From Roseimaritima sp. (lineage in GTDB: Bacteria > Planctomycetota > Planctomycetia > Pirellulales > Pirellulaceae), in the NCBI GenBank assembly GCA_007124075.1, contig SLFV01000385.1, positions 1 through 8,764 on the forward strand: DNA of 8,764 nucleotides. Reading direction: 5' to 3'. The notes under the pieces were generated by a model. It ran no database searches. It had not been told where the DNA came from and saw only the letters and a list, made by a program, of their open reading frames with translations. Within the stretch, counting starts at the first letter, position 1, and each line of letters begins with the position of its first letter. Of this stretch, positions 6,978 to 8,764 are shown one piece after another. Position numbers and translations under genes: made by a program.

Positions 6978-8764
6978 ATGATCCAGTTTTCGCGATTGCT
7001 GGTGGTTTTGCTGCTGGTTGGTTGGTTCCAAAGCTTCGGTTGCGGATCGCTGTCCGCACAACAGGTCTTATCAGGGACGGTTCTTGATTTGAATTCCGAA
7101 CCCGTTGCCGATGCATCCATTGAGATCCTGCTGCCGCCCGAGGCGGAAGATTGTCAGCGGTTACGGCCTGGAATCTCCACCATGACCGACGGTGAAGGGA
7201 AGTTTCAATTCACGGTGCCAGCGTCGGCAAAGCGAGACGATTTGTCGGAAATGCCAGGGTATTTGATCGAAGTTCGGAGTCCCATGGCGGAATCTGGACC
7301 TGCTGGAAGGATCTTTTTAAATGCTGCTGACGATTTGTTGGGATTATCGATCGATTTGCCCATCCGCGAAACCGTGGTCCTGCTGCATGACAACGACATG
7401 CATTTTGATTTTAATGCGCAAGACCGTTTCGCTGCTCGCGTGACTGCTTTCCGAAAGGAGTTTGACAACGTTTGGCTGCTGTGCGGTGGTGATGTGGTGG
7501 TGCGCAAACCCGATGCGTGGGAGCGAGACGGGGAAACGTTTCGCGGCGATTCGCTGTGGTATCGTCAGGAAGCAACAACGATTATCCAGACCATGAATGA
7601 CATCGGCTACGACGTGATGACGCTGGGCAACCATGAATTGGCGCCGATTGAAGCGTATACGCGCGAGGCACTGCTGTTGGCAAAGTTTCCCTTGCTGGCC
7701 AGCAATGTGTCTTACGATTCGGAGGTCTTGCCGCCTGCGGTGAAGCAACTGGCATGGCATACAAACACCGGGCGTCGACTCGGGATTGTTGGGCTGACGG
7801 TGGGCAAGGGCGATCATCTGACCATCGAAAAACCAATCGATGCCGCCAGGAATCTAGTGAATTTGGCCGATGATCATGACGTATTCATCGCGTTAAACCA
7901 TGTAGGGCACGCGACCGATCTAGCGTTGGCGAAAAATTTCCCACAGTTCGATGTGATCATCGGTGCCCACAGTCATACGCTGCTTAACCCGGCGCCGATC
8001 GTTAACGGCGTGTTGGTCGCTCAGGCCGGCGGTGCTCCGCATAAAGCATCCAGCGAACGACCCAAGTACCTAGGCGTGATCACGTTGGAATTTATCGACG
8101 GGGTACTGCAGGAAAAACGGGGAGAGGTGCTAACGTTTCCGGCATCGGCAACCGCGCCGACGACGTCAGCGACAAGCGACGACAATGCGGCGGTTGGGAC
8201 TCCAGGTGCGAATGGGGTCGCTGATCGTACTGGCCAAACGTTGTTGGTCACGTCGGAGGAATCGACGTCACCTGCCCCGCCTAGCGAGGCGGATTTATTG
8301 TTTGTTCGTCGCGTGGCTCCGCTGCTTCGAGAAAAGTGTTTGGCATGTCACGGCGAACCGGAAGCCGCGATTGAAGGGGGACTTGATTTACGTTCACCAG
8401 CGGGCGCGTTTGCCGGTGGTGACAGTGGCGTTGCCGGGATTGTCCTGAATGCACCCGAGAAAAGTCCATTACTGTTGGCGGTGATGCGTCATGAGGAGGA
8501 ATTTTCTGCGATGCCGCCCAAGGAATCCGAGCGGCTTTCCGGGCAGCAGATTGACTGGTTGCGGCAATGGTTGGTCCTGGGCGCGGATTGGCCCGACGAA
8601 TCACGCCAGTCCCAGATCCGGCAGTTGTATATGGATCGTTGGTCGGTCCAGGACGGTGTGACGGTGGTCACCTCGGGCGGTTTGTCGCCTGCATGGACGG
8701 AGCGAACGTACGATCCAGCGGGATTGTGGGCGTATCAAACGGTCGGCAGACCGAAGGTTCACCA
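6978..8764 (+). CDS. Secreted metallophosphoesterase fused to PSCyt1 cytochrome domain, 3'-truncated
   Basis: The frame is open from ATG 6978 to the window end, 595 whole codons, and continues beyond. Residues 1-28 form a Sec-type signal peptide (hydrophobic LLVVLLLVGW, likely cleavage after SLSA). Residues about 30-85 resemble a carboxypeptidase-regulatory-like beta domain (GTVLDLNSEPVADASIEIL, then TDGEGKFQF). Residues about 133-360 are a 5'-nucleotidase-type calcineurin-like phosphoesterase (PF00149) with every metal-ligand motif: NDMH with Asp140 and His142, GGD with Asp172, GNHE at 217-220, NH with His308, and GAHSH with His331 and His333. The usual 5'-nucleotidase C-terminal domain is absent. 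A Thr/Ser/Ala-rich linker (about 390-435) leads to PSCyt1 with haem motif CLACH at 454-458 and MPPKE. The last residues (LWAYQTVGRPKVH) match the start of PSCyt2 in the protein at 1426-3858, so PSCyt2 and PSD1 probably follow. GGGGG at 6961-6965 is a rather distant ribosome site. Likely a periplasmic phosphate-ester hydrolase with a haem domain; substrate unknown. Confidence 0.9.
   Translation, partial: MIQFSRLLVVLLLVGWFQSFGCGSLSAQQVLSGTVLDLNSEPVADASIEILLPPEAEDCQRLRPGISTMTDGEGKFQFTVPASAKRDDLSEMPGYLIEVRSPMAESGPAGRIFLNAADDLLGLSIDLPIRETVVLLHDNDMHFDFNAQDRFAARVTAFRKEFDNVWLLCGGDVVVRKPDAWERDGETFRGDSLWYRQEATTIIQTMNDIGYDVMTLGNHELAPIEAYTREALLLAKFPLLASNVSYDSEVLPPAVKQLAWHTNTGRRLGIVGLTVGKGDHLTIEKPIDAARNLVNLADDHDVFIALNHVGHATDLALAKNFPQFDVIIGAHSHTLLNPAPIVNGVLVAQAGGAPHKASSERPKYLGVITLEFIDGVLQEKRGEVLTFPASATAPTTSATSDDNAAVGTPGANGVADRTGQTLLVTSEESTSPAPPSEADLLFVRRVAPLLREKCLACHGEPEAAIEGGLDLRSPAGAFAGGDSGVAGIVLNAPEKSPLLLAVMRHEEEFSAMPPKESERLSGQQIDWLRQWLVLGADWPDESRQSQIRQLYMDRWSVQDGVTVVTSGGLSPAWTERTYDPAGLWAYQTVGRPKVH

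Noticed and set aside
7020..7050. Lipoprotein signal in the fusion protein
   Set aside because: The cysteine in SFGCGS lacks the leucine-type lipobox residues before it; ordinary signal-peptidase cleavage after SLSA fits better.
8185..8448. 87-codon plus-strand frame
   Set aside because: It lies in another frame inside the phosphoesterase-cytochrome gene, over the linker and haem motif, and has no features of its own.

Overview
The window looks like chromosomal DNA from a planctomycete, most likely Pirellulaceae (Rhodopirellula-like). I infer this from gene content: two DUF1501 proteins, a PSCyt1-PSCyt2-PSD1 (DUF1549/DUF1553) cytochrome-like protein and the start of a second PSCyt1 protein. 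These families are hugely expanded in planctomycetes. All supported genes are on the + strand, and base composition is moderately GC-rich throughout, with no sign of a recent island.

Layout. (1) 2-1105: 3' part of a DUF1501 gene cut by the window edge. (2) 1106-1425: a spacer holding a compact nested inverted repeat (1125-1208) that can fold into a three-way junction, plus a weak promoter candidate. (3) 1426-5324: a two-gene unit, a secreted PSCyt1/PSCyt2/PSD1 protein followed with tight spacing by a Tat-exported DUF1501 protein. This is the standard planctomycete gene pair. (4) 5325-5433: a short spacer with a probable intrinsic terminator hairpin. (5) 5434-6697: two TenA-family genes one base apart. 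The first resembles the cysteine-less TenA_E type and the second the cysteine-containing TenA_C type, which suggests a thiamin-pyrimidine salvage unit. (6) 6698-6977: a spacer with a TATAAT box. (7) 6978-8764 and beyond: a long secreted protein running off the right edge.

The right-edge gene is the most unusual item. It has an uninterrupted frame of 595 codons that encodes, in order, a signal peptide, a carboxypeptidase-regulatory-like beta domain, a complete 5'-nucleotidase-type metallophosphoesterase core with all expected metal-ligand motifs, a low-complexity linker and a PSCyt1 cytochrome domain with a CLACH haem motif. The last residues look like the beginning of PSCyt2. A phosphoesterase joined to the planctomycete cytochrome module is an architecture I do not recognise as described.

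Working together: the PSCyt/DUF1501 pair probably acts outside the cytoplasmic membrane in a redox or hydrolytic process whose substrate is unknown. The TenA pair is cytoplasmic and metabolic and appears to be a separate transcription unit placed between two PSCyt modules. The window has no tRNA, rRNA, CRISPR array, transposase or recognisable riboswitch.
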